From Neostapfia colusana (taxonomy: Eukaryota; Streptophyta; Magnoliopsida; Poales; Poaceae), in assembly GCA_030760725.1 (NCBI GenBank), contig JASWHV010000012.1:32829652-32893651 (forward strand): a DNA stretch of 64,000 bases, read 5' to 3'. The notes under the pieces were generated by a model. It saw only the letters and a program-made list of their open reading frames with translations, made no database searches and was not told the DNA's origin. Shown piece after piece: positions 35,120 through 47,357 of the stretch (its first letter is position 1; every line of letters begins with the position of its first letter). The position numbers and the translations under genes were made by a program.

Positions 35120-36140
35120 TTAGGGCGGAGGAGGAAATAATAGATGACCAATTTTCTTTGAAGATCTGTGCGATTTGTTCTATCGAGGAATGCTTGAAAT
35201 CAACTTTTTACTCATATGGTCCTTTTAAGTGCCTCTAATTTTTCGTAGTTACTTTTCTTACTAAATGCATACATTGCATGAGTTTATAACGATTCCGGAC
35301 TTTTTCTTTAGTATGCAATACATGGATAACGAAAAATAAAAGGGTAAGACGGATATCCTTGACCCGACAAGGATTGCCAAGTCGAATTTCAAAATGACGG
35401 TGAAGCGGGATTCAGCCCAATACCGGCACATGACACAAAAAGAATTTACATAGACAATCAATGATATGATAAAGAAGAGAAAGATGGAAGTGGCAACATA
35501 CACAGGACGAGCCATGTATAACTTTGTCAAATATGGTAAGGACCTCATAAAGGCTCCGTACCACTTCGAGTAAGTTCGATACATAACGCTAAAATAGCAA
35601 TTATTGTTAATCTTTAACTTAACACGTGTGTTCGTACGTGCGTAGTAATCGCTACATTTGTATCTTCATCAACCCAAAGCATGGTTCAATGTCGTTCAGG
35701 GACTCGGCCGATTTCGACCCAACTAGATACAAAAAATTTATTACCATATTAAAAAGGTACGGCTATTCTATACTGTTATATACACACGTATATAGGTTGA
35801 CAATTCTTATATGGCATTCCTTATATGGCAGCGCTTGGGCATTCTACTGGAAACAACTTGGCGGTGAGCGACCTACGGATAGGACCGTATTGCACGTACG
35901 GATGAATTTTCCTTGTGCCAGGCAGCCTCCTGGTAGTGTCCTCTGCGAATATTATGTCTACGAGAATCTTCGTGTTGCCGGTGAATATAGAGTGGATCGT
36001 GAGGATGTATGTTATCCTTACTATCGATATTGTATTTTCTTACTTTTGAGTTACACTGTCATTGTCACTATCGTATTCTAATAGTTTTTTATGTTTTATT
36101 GCAGTACACGGATCTGAACAGAGATTAGTCGATTGCTAGG
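35120..36140 (+). pseudogene. Ulp1-like (peptidase C48) remnant carried by CACTA-1
   Basis: The frame around 35626-36010 has the layout of the Ulp1-type cysteine protease domain often found as a second gene in plant CACTA elements. It shows NRYICIFINPKHGS (beta strand with the catalytic His position), SFRDSADFDPTRYKKF (Asp position) and CARQPPGSVLCEYYVYE (Cys position). The usual HWVLLV histidine reads R here, so the active site is incomplete. An upstream piece with FFEDLCDLFYRGMLEI (about 35155-35210) probably belongs to the same gene, with introns between. Assignment is by motif memory and is moderate. Confidence 0.6.
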
Positions 36141-36479
36141 GATAATGTTAAAGGAGTCGATAGGATTGCGGGTGAACTGTGTTTGTTCATGCATCACGAA
36201 GTTATTCACCAAAGAGAGCTATTCTTCAACGAAACCAGTCCACATGTCGATGTGCGAGAACTCTACAATTATGATTCAGCTAGTTTTTAGAGAAACTTAT
36301 AAAATATGTGTACTTGTGAACTACGATTGAGATATACATGTAAACTTGCATCGTATGTATATGATACTTATACTTTATGATTGGTGTGTGAATGTTTATT
36401 TGCTGAGTGGGTGCAAATTATGTTTATGTTGTTTGTATTTGAATTTTAGCTGGAAATTAGAAATAACAGCATGTAGTTC

Positions 36480-37089
36480 TATATAGGATATACGAACCGG
36501 TTCTAAAATACGAACCGGTTGTGCTAAGAAATTATCACAGGCAGTCGGTGGCTAAAAACGGGCTGTGATAACATATCATCACAGGCGATGGGTTGCGTAG
36601 AACCGCTTGTGGTAGTAGGTAGACTGTTGGTAAAGATGAACCGTCTGTGATAATAGATTTTCACGGGTGACCACTTATGTTGAGCCGCCTGTAATAACAT
36701 ATTTTCACAAGCGGTCCGTCACAAAGAACTACCTGCGATATCTTTTCACAAGCGGTCCTATATAAAGAGGTGCATGTGATATTCAATTTCAAAAGCAGTC
36801 TGTAACGAAGTAACGACTGTGATATCCATTTTCACACGCAGTCCTTTATATAGAGCCGCCTATGGTAGTCCATTTTTACAAGTAGTCTTTTATAAAGAGC
36901 TCCCTGTGACAATTCTTTGTCATAGACGGTCTGCTTTGATGAACCGCCTGTGATAATATATTTTCACAGACAGTTTATGGTGCCGACTGTGAAAATGGGT
37001 CATTTTTACAGGTGCTTTATCACAGGTTTTCAAAACCGACTGTTAATATATGTTTAGAGTTGCCTGTGAAAATGTTTTTTGTAGTAGTG
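36480..37089 (+). repeat. Right subterminal repeats and terminal inverted repeat of CACTA-1
   Basis: More than ten motifs of the type cacaggcggt or accgcctgtgataat lead into the terminus ttttttgtagtagtg at 37075-37089. Confidence 0.82.
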
Positions 37090-37820
37090 CCAAGAATAAG
37101 GTAGACTCGTGAGAGTTTGAAACATGGAAAATAAGCATTGAGATTTTATTTGATTTATGAGGAAGCAACATAATGTAGCTTAGTTTGCGATATAACATCT
37201 TAAATATATAGTCTTAGGCACAAAATTTTGCAATAATGTGATGCATCCATATATATTATTCAACTTTTTATAACTTGGGTGTTATGATCATTTGTTTCAC
37301 CAGTTTCTGTTGAAAGGATATATAGTAGATTTAAGCACCTCCACTTGGAGTAAGTCATCCGCGCAAACAACTTCAATAGGAGGAGTTAGTAAGAAGAATT
37401 AGACAATTAAATTTGCAAAGGAGAAATGTTTCAGAACTTTGGTGGTCTACTCACAAATCCCCTCGCTCCGTTGATGTAGTATTGTAGGGTAATTAAGTTT
37501 TTAAACTAAATAAAAGTATAAAAATCATTAGTTAATAATACCCCATTCCTTTCAGGTTCACCCATTGACGGGATACGCTACTGATAAACCAAAAACGTTG
37601 ATAAAAAATGACTACATCTTCTACAACATAAAGTAGAGGTCGAAGTAATACAAAAAGAACTTTTAGAGTAATAATACAGTTTTTATCTCATTAAGTAAAT
37701 AAAATATTGTCAAACCATAATTCTCTAAGATTATATACTCCCTTCAATTTGAAGATATTCAACTTCCAGTGTTTCACACCCTTTAAGATATAAAGACGGT
37801 TACTGTTACAATAATATATT
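37090..37820. other. AT-rich interval between the two CACTA elements
   Basis: 731 bp with no ORF of note and no recognised repeat. It may be old flanking DNA. Confidence 0.5.
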
Positions 37821-37839
37821 TACTACAGCAAACCCGATC

Positions 37840-38190
37840 ATTTGCGACGGCCGAGGCCGTTGCAAATAGTCTAATTGCGACGGTTTCCCTTATTTGTGAC
37901 AGCTTCCAACCGTCACTCACTTTTTGTCGCAATTAAGTTTATTTGTGACGACCACCGTCGCAAATAACATTGTTTGCTACGGCTTCGGCATGCCGTCGCA
38001 AATAAGGTCCCGGGCCCAGTGAATGGGCCCGACAAGAAAATTTGCGATGGCCGGCTACAGCCGTCGCAAATAAGAGCCTATTTGCGACGGTCATATTTAG
38101 GCCGCCGCAAATAACATAGACTAGTTTGCGACGGCTGTAATCTTATTTGTGACGGTATTGTATAAAAAGCCGTCGCAATTAAGGTTTTTT
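37840..38190 (+). repeat. Subterminal repeats of CACTA-2
   Basis: At least ten copies of the tttgcgacgg / ccgtcgcaa motif in both orientations. They are probable binding sites for the element's TnpA-like protein. Confidence 0.82.
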
Positions 38191-38365
38191 ACTTTAAAAA
38201 AAAACAGAACATTCTGCCCGGCTCGATGGCCAGAAACACGACGGAGACAACACAAAAGACAACATATAACATTTCAATCCACCACAACACAAAAGTGTCT
38301 CGCATCTCATCACAACACAAAAGTGTCTCGCATCTCATCACAACAATAGAAAAAAAGAATAGAGC

Positions 38366-40725
38366 CTATCCGCTAGCGCTACCTCCAGAGCTGCCAACGT
38401 CCTCGCCGCGCGTCAGCCTAGGCGCCGGTATAGATGGCAACAGAGTTTGAGCCTTCGTCGCCGATCCCTGCAACACATAGAAGTTGTTTGACATACGGAT
38501 TAGTTTAGAACTTCGTTTTTTACTAGAAGAACATTTTGATTACCTGAAAACCCGGAGAAATGTGCATTGGTGGCGGTAGCTCCAGTTTTGGCGGTGGAAT
38601 TGGCGGTGGCAGTGGAGGTATCTCGAGGTGCAACCCCTGGGCTTTGCGGCCTTGAAAGAAACTATGTCATTGCAAAAGTTACAAGTTATTACATATTATT
38701 AAGAATGCCATAAATTTAAATTACTTTAACTTACCGTCATTGCCTGCCATTGCATCTCTATTGCCTGCCACATCTGCTCCATGCAAGCTCGCTGGTAGGA
38801 GATGGTGGCCTCCATCGCCGCCCTCTGTGCCTCCATCGCCGCCTGATACTGCTCGCGACTCTCTTGGACCTGACGGGCGAGAGTCTCCACCTGCGAGACA
38901 CGACAACTCGGGCCCGCTGACGAAGATTGTTTGGAGCTGCTCCTCGCGGGTCTCGCCGCCCTCGAGTCGACAACTCCGTTGAATATTGCGAGCCTATAAA
39001 AAAATCAGTAATATGGAATTGAAATATGTTGAATATTTTGAATTGAAAACGACAAAATGACTTATAAACTCACCTTCCGTGGGCTTTTGCACCTCCGCTT
39101 GCATACGCGGCTTGAGGATCAATTGGCTCATGTTCCCAATCGGGATCTGCGCCGTGTATTCTCCTAGCCTCCTCCCCGTACCTAGCCTGAAAAACAAGAA
39201 AACCGTGTAACTTCATCAATCCATATAGTTAAATTTACTATGTATGATTTGTACACTTACCAAGCGCTTGGCTGCGGCCTGACTACACCCCTGGGGCTGA
39301 GAAGGGTCCCTGTGACCTCTCTTCCAAATCTCAGTAGGGGTCGGCGGCACCCCTGTCTCGCGCTCCTGTCAATACGTGTTAGTACGATCAGTATATTATG
39401 AATGCATAAACATAAGTTAGATACACTTACCATGTGTTTAGCTGAACATAAGTGGTTATCTTGGCCGTGGTTGTGCTTCCTCTCAAACCCTCTGCAGCCT
39501 CGAGCCCTCTGGGACTTAGCCTTAAACTCATCGCTAGCCCAGTACCGACAAAGGGCCCGGTATGCGTCAGACCGACCCTGCAACCAGCTCACGTGGCCCT
39601 GCACATAGTTGTAGGTCGTTAAAAATACCATTGATGCATCTGCCCCATGCTCAGAAAAAATATTTACTACACCCCACGTACCTGCACGTACTCTTCCTCT
39701 GTCAGGTGCCTCTTGCTCTCCTGCCGGAAGTGTAGCACGTGGTGCTGGTTCACCTTCAAGTGCTCATTGATAACTTGAATATGAACGTTCGACAAAGCTT
39801 TCCGAACCGCCTTCGCAGCGTTGACGCGAAACACTTTCCTCGCATTCTCCAACATGCGAGGGTCGTCCGGGTCCTCTAAAATATACCTTTCCTGTGATAA
39901 ATAATATATTGAAGAGATGTAAATTAAAATAGTTTAATAGTAAAAAATTACAAACTTTATTTAACATACTTACCATAAAATTGGCCCATACGGCCTCCTG
40001 AACGTTGTCATGCTCCTGGTGATGGATGCGTGCGTAATCCTCCCATGAAGTAGCAGGTAACCCGTCGATGACCCCGGGATAGTGCAAACGCACTAGGGAC
40101 CCGAGGACACCGTTCCCCGGTCCGTGGTGTCTCTCACCGGTGAAAGACGCGTCGTACCAAGCACTGCAAGACATTTATTAATTCGTTACTTAAGTAACAA
40201 AAAGATACCAGAATTGAACACTAAGATTTTATTACCTGTCTCCGACCAAACGAATCATGATCGTCTGTGAAGGGACCGCAGGAGGACTGACAAAGTGAGT
40301 CCTCCTCGTCCTCCGTGTCTGCTGGGGTACCACGTCTGGTGACCAAGAAGGCTCGTCACCAGTCGAGTTTAACAGCTTAGAAACCGAAGGCTCGCCAGCC
40401 AAGGGTTGGCTGGCCGAGGGCTGGCTCACCGAAAGATAGCCAAGCTCAACTGGCGCCGTAGCCACTGAGTCAGTCGGTGAGGACTAAAACGTTCAAATGA
40501 TTCATAAGTAAGTTTAATTGGAAATTGAATTTGAAAAATTTGTCAAATAATAGTTAAATTTACCTGTGTGGACTTCTGTGACGAAGCCCTGGAGCTGCTC
40601 CGAACGTACCCCAGCAGTTGAGAGCATCTGCTCCCCGTCGACGAGGCACTAGCGAAAGCGTCCTCAGCTCTAGAGGGGAAGAACCCCCTCGTCGGATGCA
40701 TCTTCTTACTCTTCGTTGATGCCAT
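38366..40725 (-). CDS. Transposase_24-like (TnpA-type) accessory protein gene of CACTA-2, ten exons
   Basis: The proposed exons are 40725-40564, 40483-40236, 40163-39974, 39891-39682, 39598-39431, 39365-39261, 39186-39074, 38993-38735, 38650-38544 and 38467-38366. All nine introns are GT-AG. The first eight exons total 1455 bp and keep one open frame. The start gives MASTKSKKMHPTRGFF. The middle has FTGERHHGPGNGVLG, then RYWASDEFKAKSQRA and KRGHRDPSQPQG, resembling plant Transposase_24 proteins. A coiled-coil-like stretch (VETLARQVQESREQYQAAM and following) and a proline-rich tail end the protein. The exon 8/9 junction is 1 nt out of phase with the proline-rich frame, so one boundary or base may be wrong. 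In En/Spm such proteins bind the subterminal repeats. The role is inferred. Confidence 0.7.
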
Positions 40726-40814
40726 CCTGTTTTTATATATAATCAGTAAATATGCAAATAAGATATACAAAATTCATGTTACTAGCTAAAAGAAAATGTT
40801 ACTTGTAATCACAT

Positions 40815-43303
40815 TCAAAATTCATCAACATCATTATAATGTACCCTACTCCTTAAACCAGCCCAATGATCTTCCATCGTGGCCTGTTTTAATTTCCGTT
40901 TTCGCATATCATCTGTCTCTATATCTTCAACATCTCCAACTAATTGATCGAGTCCTGCACCAGGCTCGACGGTAAAAGTGTGGGGCAACTCTTCTTATTG
41001 GTACACTTCTTCAACTTCTTCACTATCATGGTAACCATCATCCCCGCTCACGAGGATTCACCTTATATACCACCCACCAAGCACTGAGCTTTGTGCATGG
41101 ATAAGGTAGATAATACACTTGCTCCACTTGGTGTGCAAGAATAAATGTATTGTAACCTCATAGTCATTCCTTATGTTTGACTTCCACCATTCCAAATTGG
41201 TTTTCTCGTGTTCCATGAGTGCTATCAAACCAGACACAGTCAAAGAAAACAACTCGAAGTGTCTTATTTCCGGTAAAAGTAAATTCATGAATTTTGTTAA
41301 TGATCCCATAATAATCGGTTACATTCCCTTGAGTGACAATTGCTCTCGTCACAACACCGGAATTCGATGTTGCCCCGAGCGGATGAAGAGCTTCGAAATG
41401 AGTTGTACGGAATCGAAAGCCGTTTATGTCATATCGATCATAGCTTCTAACATTCACCAATCCATAAGATAGTTGCCACAAATCTTTATGGACATTGTGA
41501 GTCTGGCACTGTCAAACATGATCGTAAGTTATAATGGGATAGTAACTTATAATGGGATAGCAACTTATAAAGTATTACATAATCTCGAAACCAGGATAGG
41601 AAACCCGGCCCTCCATTTATTCTTTCTTGTCGCATCCCTTCTACTTGTTTGGCCGTAGGTTGATGCCTATGTGGCCAACATTATCTGTGGAACTCGCTGA
41701 ACGTGAATAAAAAGTTTTTACAATACATGTGTAGAAAAATATGTCGATTAGCATAAATGTAGGAGAAACACTTACTTGAAGTATTCCTGCATGCCTTCTA
41801 TATTTGCGTACATGTAGAGTAAAGCAGCAGTCATGTCACGCTTGGGTAGAACGTAGGTCGTGTAGCTACCAACGGTAGTGCCTCTCGTTTGAAAAATGGA
41901 GAGGTCGCTTAAAGGGGGTGCTTCATCCACATTGTACTGCATCGCCAAAGTATTGACATTGTGTTCATCTGCAAAGTAGACACTTGAAAAGTATCCTACT
42001 TCCTTGAGAGCATATGCTTCAGCGATGCACCCTTCCACCCTTGCCCTATTGCCATCCATTGGTTTCAGATATCGTAGCGCTCTTTCAATGTGATACATCC
42101 ACCTGTATTGCACAGGAACACCAACATTAGCTTCGAATGGAAGATGGATAAGCAGATGTTGCATTGGATCGAAGAAACCTGGTGGAAAAAATTCTATCTT
42201 ACATAAAAGTACGGGTATCTCTTTCTCTAACTTATCCATCATCCCTATCTTGATTTCTTTAGCACAAAGTTGTCTATAGAAATAGCTGAGCTCAGCTAAA
42301 ACCTTCCACACTGCATCATCTAGATAGCCACGAAACATAACAGGTAAGAGTCCTTCCATGATAATGTGATAATCATGACTCTTCAACCCAGTGAGGTTTC
42401 CTGTGTTCACATTCACGGCTCGTTTTAGGCTAGCTGCGTAACCATCTGGGAATTTCAAAATTTTCATCCATTTCATGACTTCTTTCTTTTCTTTAGATTG
42501 AAGACAAAAAGAAGCACGTGGCTTGCCACCACTTTTAGAGATTTCAAGAGTTGGACGGTGACAAATGTCTGCCAAATCTAGTCTACTTTTATATTGTCTT
42601 TCATTTTGCCAGAAATATCCATGCATGTGCTTATGATACTTTCGCTCATGTTACGCTCTTGATGCATCACATCAATGTGGTGCATTAAAATAAACTTCAC
42701 ATACGGTAGCTCCCAAAGTCCACATATGTGAGTCCAATTGTGTTCCTCTCCATAACCTACAAAATATCTAGGACGGCCTTCATCTGGCACCAGTTTGTCC
42801 AACATATCAGAAATTTCTGAACCGTTGAGATGTTTCGTTGGTCCTTTAGTGACAACGGTGTTCTTTCTAAAGACATTTCTCTGTTGCCTAAATATGTGAT
42901 TCAAAGGCAACCAATGTCTATGACAATCGAAGTAAGATGTCTTGCCTCCATGAGTTAGTCGAAAGCAATCCGTGTCCGAAGTACATATCGGACACGTCAG
43001 ACGATCGTGAGTGCTCCATCCGAAAAACATGCCGTATGCCGGCAAATCATGGACGGACCACAAATAAGCAGCTCGAAAATTGAATTTCTGCTTCTGGTAA
43101 CTGTCGTACGCTTCGACTCCTGTCCACAACACTTTCAATTCTTTGATAAGCTGTTTTAACAACACGTTGAGACGTGATCCAGTATGATCAGATCCAGGTA
43201 CAATAAGACTGAGGAACATGAACTCGTTCTTCATACACAAAGCTGGTGGCAGGTTGTAGGGAATAACAAAGACGGGCCAACAGGAGTATGGCATGGCGTT
43301 TGT
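40815..43303 (-). pseudogene. CACTA-2 TNP2 transposase: Transposase_21, DUF4218 and DUF4216 regions, N-terminus missing
   Basis: Read on the minus strand, 43303-42578 is Transposase_21: SCWPVFVIPYNLPPALCM, then TCPICTSDTDCF and YFDCHRHWLP. A 1-base frameshift near 42585 leads into 42580-41775 with DUF4218: GLKSHDYHIIMEGLLPVMF, then LSYFYRQLCAKEI. A GTAAGT donor follows, then an exon-like piece with a stop (about 41690-41480). DUF4216 comes next: VTDYYGIINKIHEF and VFFDCVWFD at 41480-41058, and the frame closes near 40815. TNP2 proteins recognise and cut the element ends. Lost N-terminus, frameshift and stops make it inactive. The first residues of the frame that reaches 43357 come from the element C LTR, not from the transposase. 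Confidence 0.85.
41524..41575 (+). repeat. 18-bp short tandem repeat, nearly three copies, inside the transposase remnant
   Basis: taacttataatgggatag occurs three times with small changes; the last copy is partial. Confidence 0.85.
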
Positions 43304-46300
43304 TGTAAGGGCCTCAGTTTTTGACACACATTTGCAGTGTTCATCACCACACCACACACCTCATTTGAGGAAGGATGATGAACACAAATGAAGAGCAAGT
43401 AACAATTATCAACATGCTCACTAGAGAACAAACTCACACATTGCCAAAGTGGTATTTCACACATGTAATATAGATGGGCTGGACATATGAAAACTCCTAC
43501 ACTTTATTAAGAATGTCCATGCCAAGTTTCACCCAAATTCAAAACCTTTTTGAGGTCATTTTGGGTATAGTTAGGAATAGGGCAGTTTGAAACCATATTC
43601 AAATTCAAACTGTTTTTACCACATGAATTTAAAAGTGGGAGGCATATTCTTACTCAGCACATTTTTGTGAGCTCACACACCAATTTTCACTCCATTTGGA
43701 GTTGATCTTGACATGAGCTAAGTGGGAGAAATTCAAACTTTATTTGAATTTCAAACTGAACTTGTGCTGAAATTCATTCAAACCAAACCTCATTTGAACT
43801 TTGGTCAATTCAAATGGCTCATGGGTGAATAATTTGAATTGCCAAGGGTAGTATGGGGTTCACTGTTTACAACAGTGGTTAGGAGTAAATTTCAGAGGTT
43901 AAAACTGGAAGTGGGACCCACATGTCAGCCACTGCTCAGATCAAACCGACTGAGACTTTTTCACTCGGGTCGCCGAGCCGCAGCGGTGATCGCCACCGAG
44001 GGCAGCCGCCGCGCCAGCAGCTGCTTGCCCACGCGCGTGCGCGAGGCGGTGCAGAGCCTTCTTAAGGCGCCTGCCCCCCTCCCCGGCCGAGGCACCGCCG
44101 TTCTTCCCCGCAAGAACTCAGCGCCGGCCGAAAATTTCCGCAGCTCGGAATCGATCGGAGAACGCCGATCACAGCTCCCTCCGTCCACTCCAGAGCCCCA
44201 GCAAGGTACTAGAGACCTTCCTCCGTCCTCCCCGTTGCTAGAATACAGTTGAAACCGATTGATATCGTCTGTGCCGAAAGATCAAATTCGGGACTTGGAA
44301 CCGCCGCACCCCGGGCTCTCGTGGACAGCCCAACCATGGCGTTGTCACGCCCGAGCCAAGGCACCCTTGGACGCGCCAGTGACCGGTGCTGCTCATCCCC
44401 GAGCCACAGCTCGAGTGGTTGCTCACCGGCGGCGAATTTCCACTTTTCCCCTTTCTGTGTGCAGAACGACCTTCGGGTACGATTCTGTTTAATTCGTGCT
44501 CTAGAAAGGATTAGAGGGCCTCAACCCGCTCTCACACGAGCTAGACACGGTAACGCACAAGTTGCCTTCACAACTCTGGGCCGGAAAACCCCTGTACCCG
44601 GCGGAATTTGAGGTCTACCAATGGCGGAATGAACGGTTGGCATCGGGCGCATGGTGAGGACCTAGTTCGGGCCTTCCCCGAGCTGCCTCGAGCTCATGTC
44701 GACCTTCTCTGAGGTCCACTGATGCTCCCCTACCGGTTTCCCAAGTAATTGAGGTGCTAGGGAAGTCAGCCGACATGGCCGAAGTCGTTCCGAGGTGGCG
44801 GCTCATCGCCGACCATGCTCCGGCCATTGTCATGAGCAGCTGACCCTAGAATCCTGTTCCCCGAGTAAAAGTAGGCAGGGGCGGCCAGAATCAAGAAGTT
44901 TGGAGCTGTACAGAAGCCGGCGGCGAGCTCTCCGGCGAGGTTCCTCGGCGGAGGGGCGTGGGCGTCGCGAGGTTGAAGAAGGGGGTGGACCCCAGCTGTC
45001 AGCGGGAGATATTTTGAATCGGGGTCCGGCTGCGGCCGGGATCGGGTGTGCTGGCGCGCAAAATCATTGTGGGCCGCCGTGTGCCGTCGCCTCGACGTGC
45101 GACGCGTGTTCCCTGGGCCCACGCGCGAGTTTAAACTTTTCCCCGATTTTCAGATTTCCTTCAAACTTCAAATCCTCATAACTTTGGCTAGAAAGCTCCA
45201 AATCGAGTGAACCAAATTTTGCTGGATTCAGCTCTCTGAGTACCTTCCAGCAAATCAAGTTTCACTTCATGAAATTCCTTATTTCTCCAGAATTAATTCC
45301 TCAAAGTTTAAAATGTTAGGAATTTTAACTGGAGGATCCCTTGAAGGAAAATCCTGAAATTTTGCTGGGATGTTTACCAAAATATCCCTGAACTACCATA
45401 AAAATTTCGGATCCATTTGAGCTAATCTGATCCACCTAATGGTGTGATTAGTGAAACTGTTCCAGAGGAAATAGAAAATGTTCAGAAACATTTTCAGAAT
45501 TTTCTCTGAAATTGTTTAGCTCATAACTTTAGCTAGGAACCTTCAAATTAAGTGAGACCAACTCCATTAGAACCTTCTGAAAATCTAGTTTTCAGAAAGT
45601 CATAGTGTGTTTCATGAAAATTCCTAGAACACCCTAAGAGTTCCAATTAAGGTCAAGGACATAATTAATTGTGAGGGCTCAAATGAGCTTTGCTGCAAAT
45701 AAAACTTGACCAATTCTTTGTTTAGGTTGTAACCAAGCCACAATAAAAGTTTCACAGTCATTAGGTCTGTCTAGCAAAAGTTATAGACTTCACAACTTCA
45801 AACCTAATACAAATGCATTAAATTAATACATGTATTGTTTCTCTCATGTAGTCGCTAAGGTCGAGGAGGAACCCGAAGTCCTAGACTTCGTTACTCCGGA
45901 GGAGCAGCTAGCCTACGACCAAGAGCAGCAAGGCAAGCTCCGGTTTGCATTAACCGTTTTACAAATTTTTATTGTTTTGAGCACATACTTGTTTCCTTTA
46001 TTCTGTGCATTAGAGTCTTGTTTGGAAGCCCCACTGCATAGCCAAGAGAACCATGGGTTGGGTTTAGGATTGCAAACCCCGTTAGCTACTGCATTGCTAG
46101 GATAGAGTAGGATTCGGTACAAGTCGAGTAGTTGGAACTACTCGCGAGCATAGGCTAGAGGCACTCGACTCGGGTAGTGATAGCACATGAAACACATGGC
46201 AAGAAAATGAGACCAAGCGGAGGGAAAGGGCAGCAGGACTTTGGGGCCTGTGTGCTGTAGCTCCGCTTATGTCGATTGAGGACCGAGCCATGTGCGGGCC

Positions 46301-47342
46301 TGTTGAACAAGCTAGAACAGTACCGAAGACCTACCGGCTATATGGGAACCGGGAAACTGATGTAACTCGGGTAGCTGGGTATTGAGGCATTGCCCGTCGT
46401 TCAGAGGGTAGGTTGAGAGCTTGAGGTGTAAATCGGCTGGCGGCACTGAGATGCGCGTGCAGAGACCTCTTGCTCGGGACGATGGGACCGGTTCAATATT
46501 TGGCTGACGGGTGAAAGGTAGTTGCGTACGGCGTCCGTGATGGTTGTTGTAGGCAACATCGAGTACGGGCGTACGTGACGGGTTGTTCGGGTAACCCTGC
46601 AGGTGTAAATCGATTATAATCACCGTCCCTCGCGGTCAGTGAGTACCACTTGTTCACTGTACCGTGACGTAGAAAGAACAGGCTAGTTACATGTTAAAAT
46701 GCTGCTGATTGAAAGATGGACTTTGCTTGTTAATGGTTTGTTGTAGTTTAGAGCTAATTAAAGTTCATTTCAACTTTGGGCAAAGTACATGAGAGAAATG
46801 TGTTTCTTGTTTCATTGCGGCTCTCTCATGTACCTTAGCGTAAGGTTCTCCACAACCTGCTGCTAAAACTTGAAAGTAAGGTTCTACTAATTAGGCGAGT
46901 CCTTGCAAATGATTTTTACCTCATGTAACCCATTACCCTCATGTAGAAGTTCCATGTTTAGGTGAGACGGGTCAGACTTGCTGAGCCTTCGTGCTCACTG
47001 CTTGTGTTTGAAGCTTTTGCAGGGTTCTATGAGGAAGGGACTCCCGAAGAGGAGACGGAACCCCAGGAGGGGGACCCCGTCGAGTGGGAGTCGTGCACGC
47101 CGCAGAGTTAGTGTGCGTGTGTGCTAGCAAGGACACGTTCGAGGGCTGAACGTGCACTTGATGCTTAGTCTACGCCCGCGAGTGTAGATTGAACTTATTT
47201 TGATGTAAACATGTTCATAAACTTGTTTATGTAATAAAATTTCCGCTTCCGCTTTGTACCTTTGACGTGTGTTATACGGTGCTGTGCAACGCAGCACCCC
47301 TCAGCGTGATCCTGGCTCGACAGGACCATTGGGGTCGTGTCA
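43304..47342 (+). repeat. Element C 5' LTR (4039 bp)
   Basis: It runs from TGTAAGGG to GTCGTGTCA, with the primer-binding site 3 nt further on. A GC-rich block covers about 43920-45130. Diverged copies of cataactttggctagaaagc lie at about 45177 and 45531. The distal third carries exon-like blocks at 45852-45932 and 47023-47111 and the hairpin at 46982-46997. Other ORFs in the GC-rich block are not supported. Confidence 0.88.
45852..47111 (+). other. Putative spliced acidic mini-ORF inside the element C LTR (exons 45852-45932 and 47023-47111)
   Basis: Block one follows a catgtag acceptor-like site and ends at CAAG|GCAAGC, a match to the GC-donor class. It reads VEEEPEVLDFVTPEEQ and ends in DQEQQ. 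Block two follows cttttgcag and reads FYEEGTPEEETEPQEG to a TAG at 47109. The two blocks join in phase. Element D has the same arrangement at 60030-60113 and 61307-61401. No ATG is seen in the first block, so translation is uncertain and an untranslated exon is possible. This is inference from sequence alone. Confidence 0.45.
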
Positions 47343-47345
47343 GCG

Positions 47346-47357
47346 TGGTATCAGAGC
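47346..47357 (+). other. Primer-binding site of element C (tRNA-iMet type)
   Basis: TGGTATCAGAGC lies 3 nt after the LTR end. Confidence 0.88.

Larger units (their letters stand above)
33105..37089 (+). mobile_element. CACTA-1: En/Spm-type DNA transposon with decayed genes
   Basis: The left end CACTAATACAAAAAG and the reverse complement of the right end CACTACTACAAAAAAC are matching terminal inverted repeats. Both continue into TTTTCA[G/C]AGGC. Both flanks carry many subterminal repeats of the acaggcggtt / accgcctgtga type (33120-33500 and 36480-37075). The 3-bp flanks are tca on the left and cca on the right, an imperfect duplication. Inside are a TNP2 transposase N-terminal remnant and an Ulp1-protease-like remnant, both on the + strand. 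The catalytic middle of the transposase is deleted, so movement would need another element's transposase. Confidence 0.88.
37821..43303 (-). mobile_element. CACTA-2: En/Spm-type transposon, genes on the minus strand, cut by element C
   Basis: The left end TACTACAGCAAACC looks like a CACTACAGCAAA terminus with the first C changed to T. About 350 bp of subterminal repeats of the tttgcgacgg / ccgtcgcaaat type follow (37840-38190). On the minus strand lie a ten-exon Transposase_24-like accessory gene and a TNP2 transposase with Transposase_21, DUF4218 and DUF4216 parts. The transposase is interrupted at 43303 by element C, preceded by tttgt. The N-terminal half of the transposase and the right terminus are not found in the window. 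Confidence 0.85.

Noticed and set aside
43304..43357. N-terminal residues of the minus-strand Transposase_21 ORF
   Set aside because: These bases are the element C LTR; the frame is open across the junction by chance.
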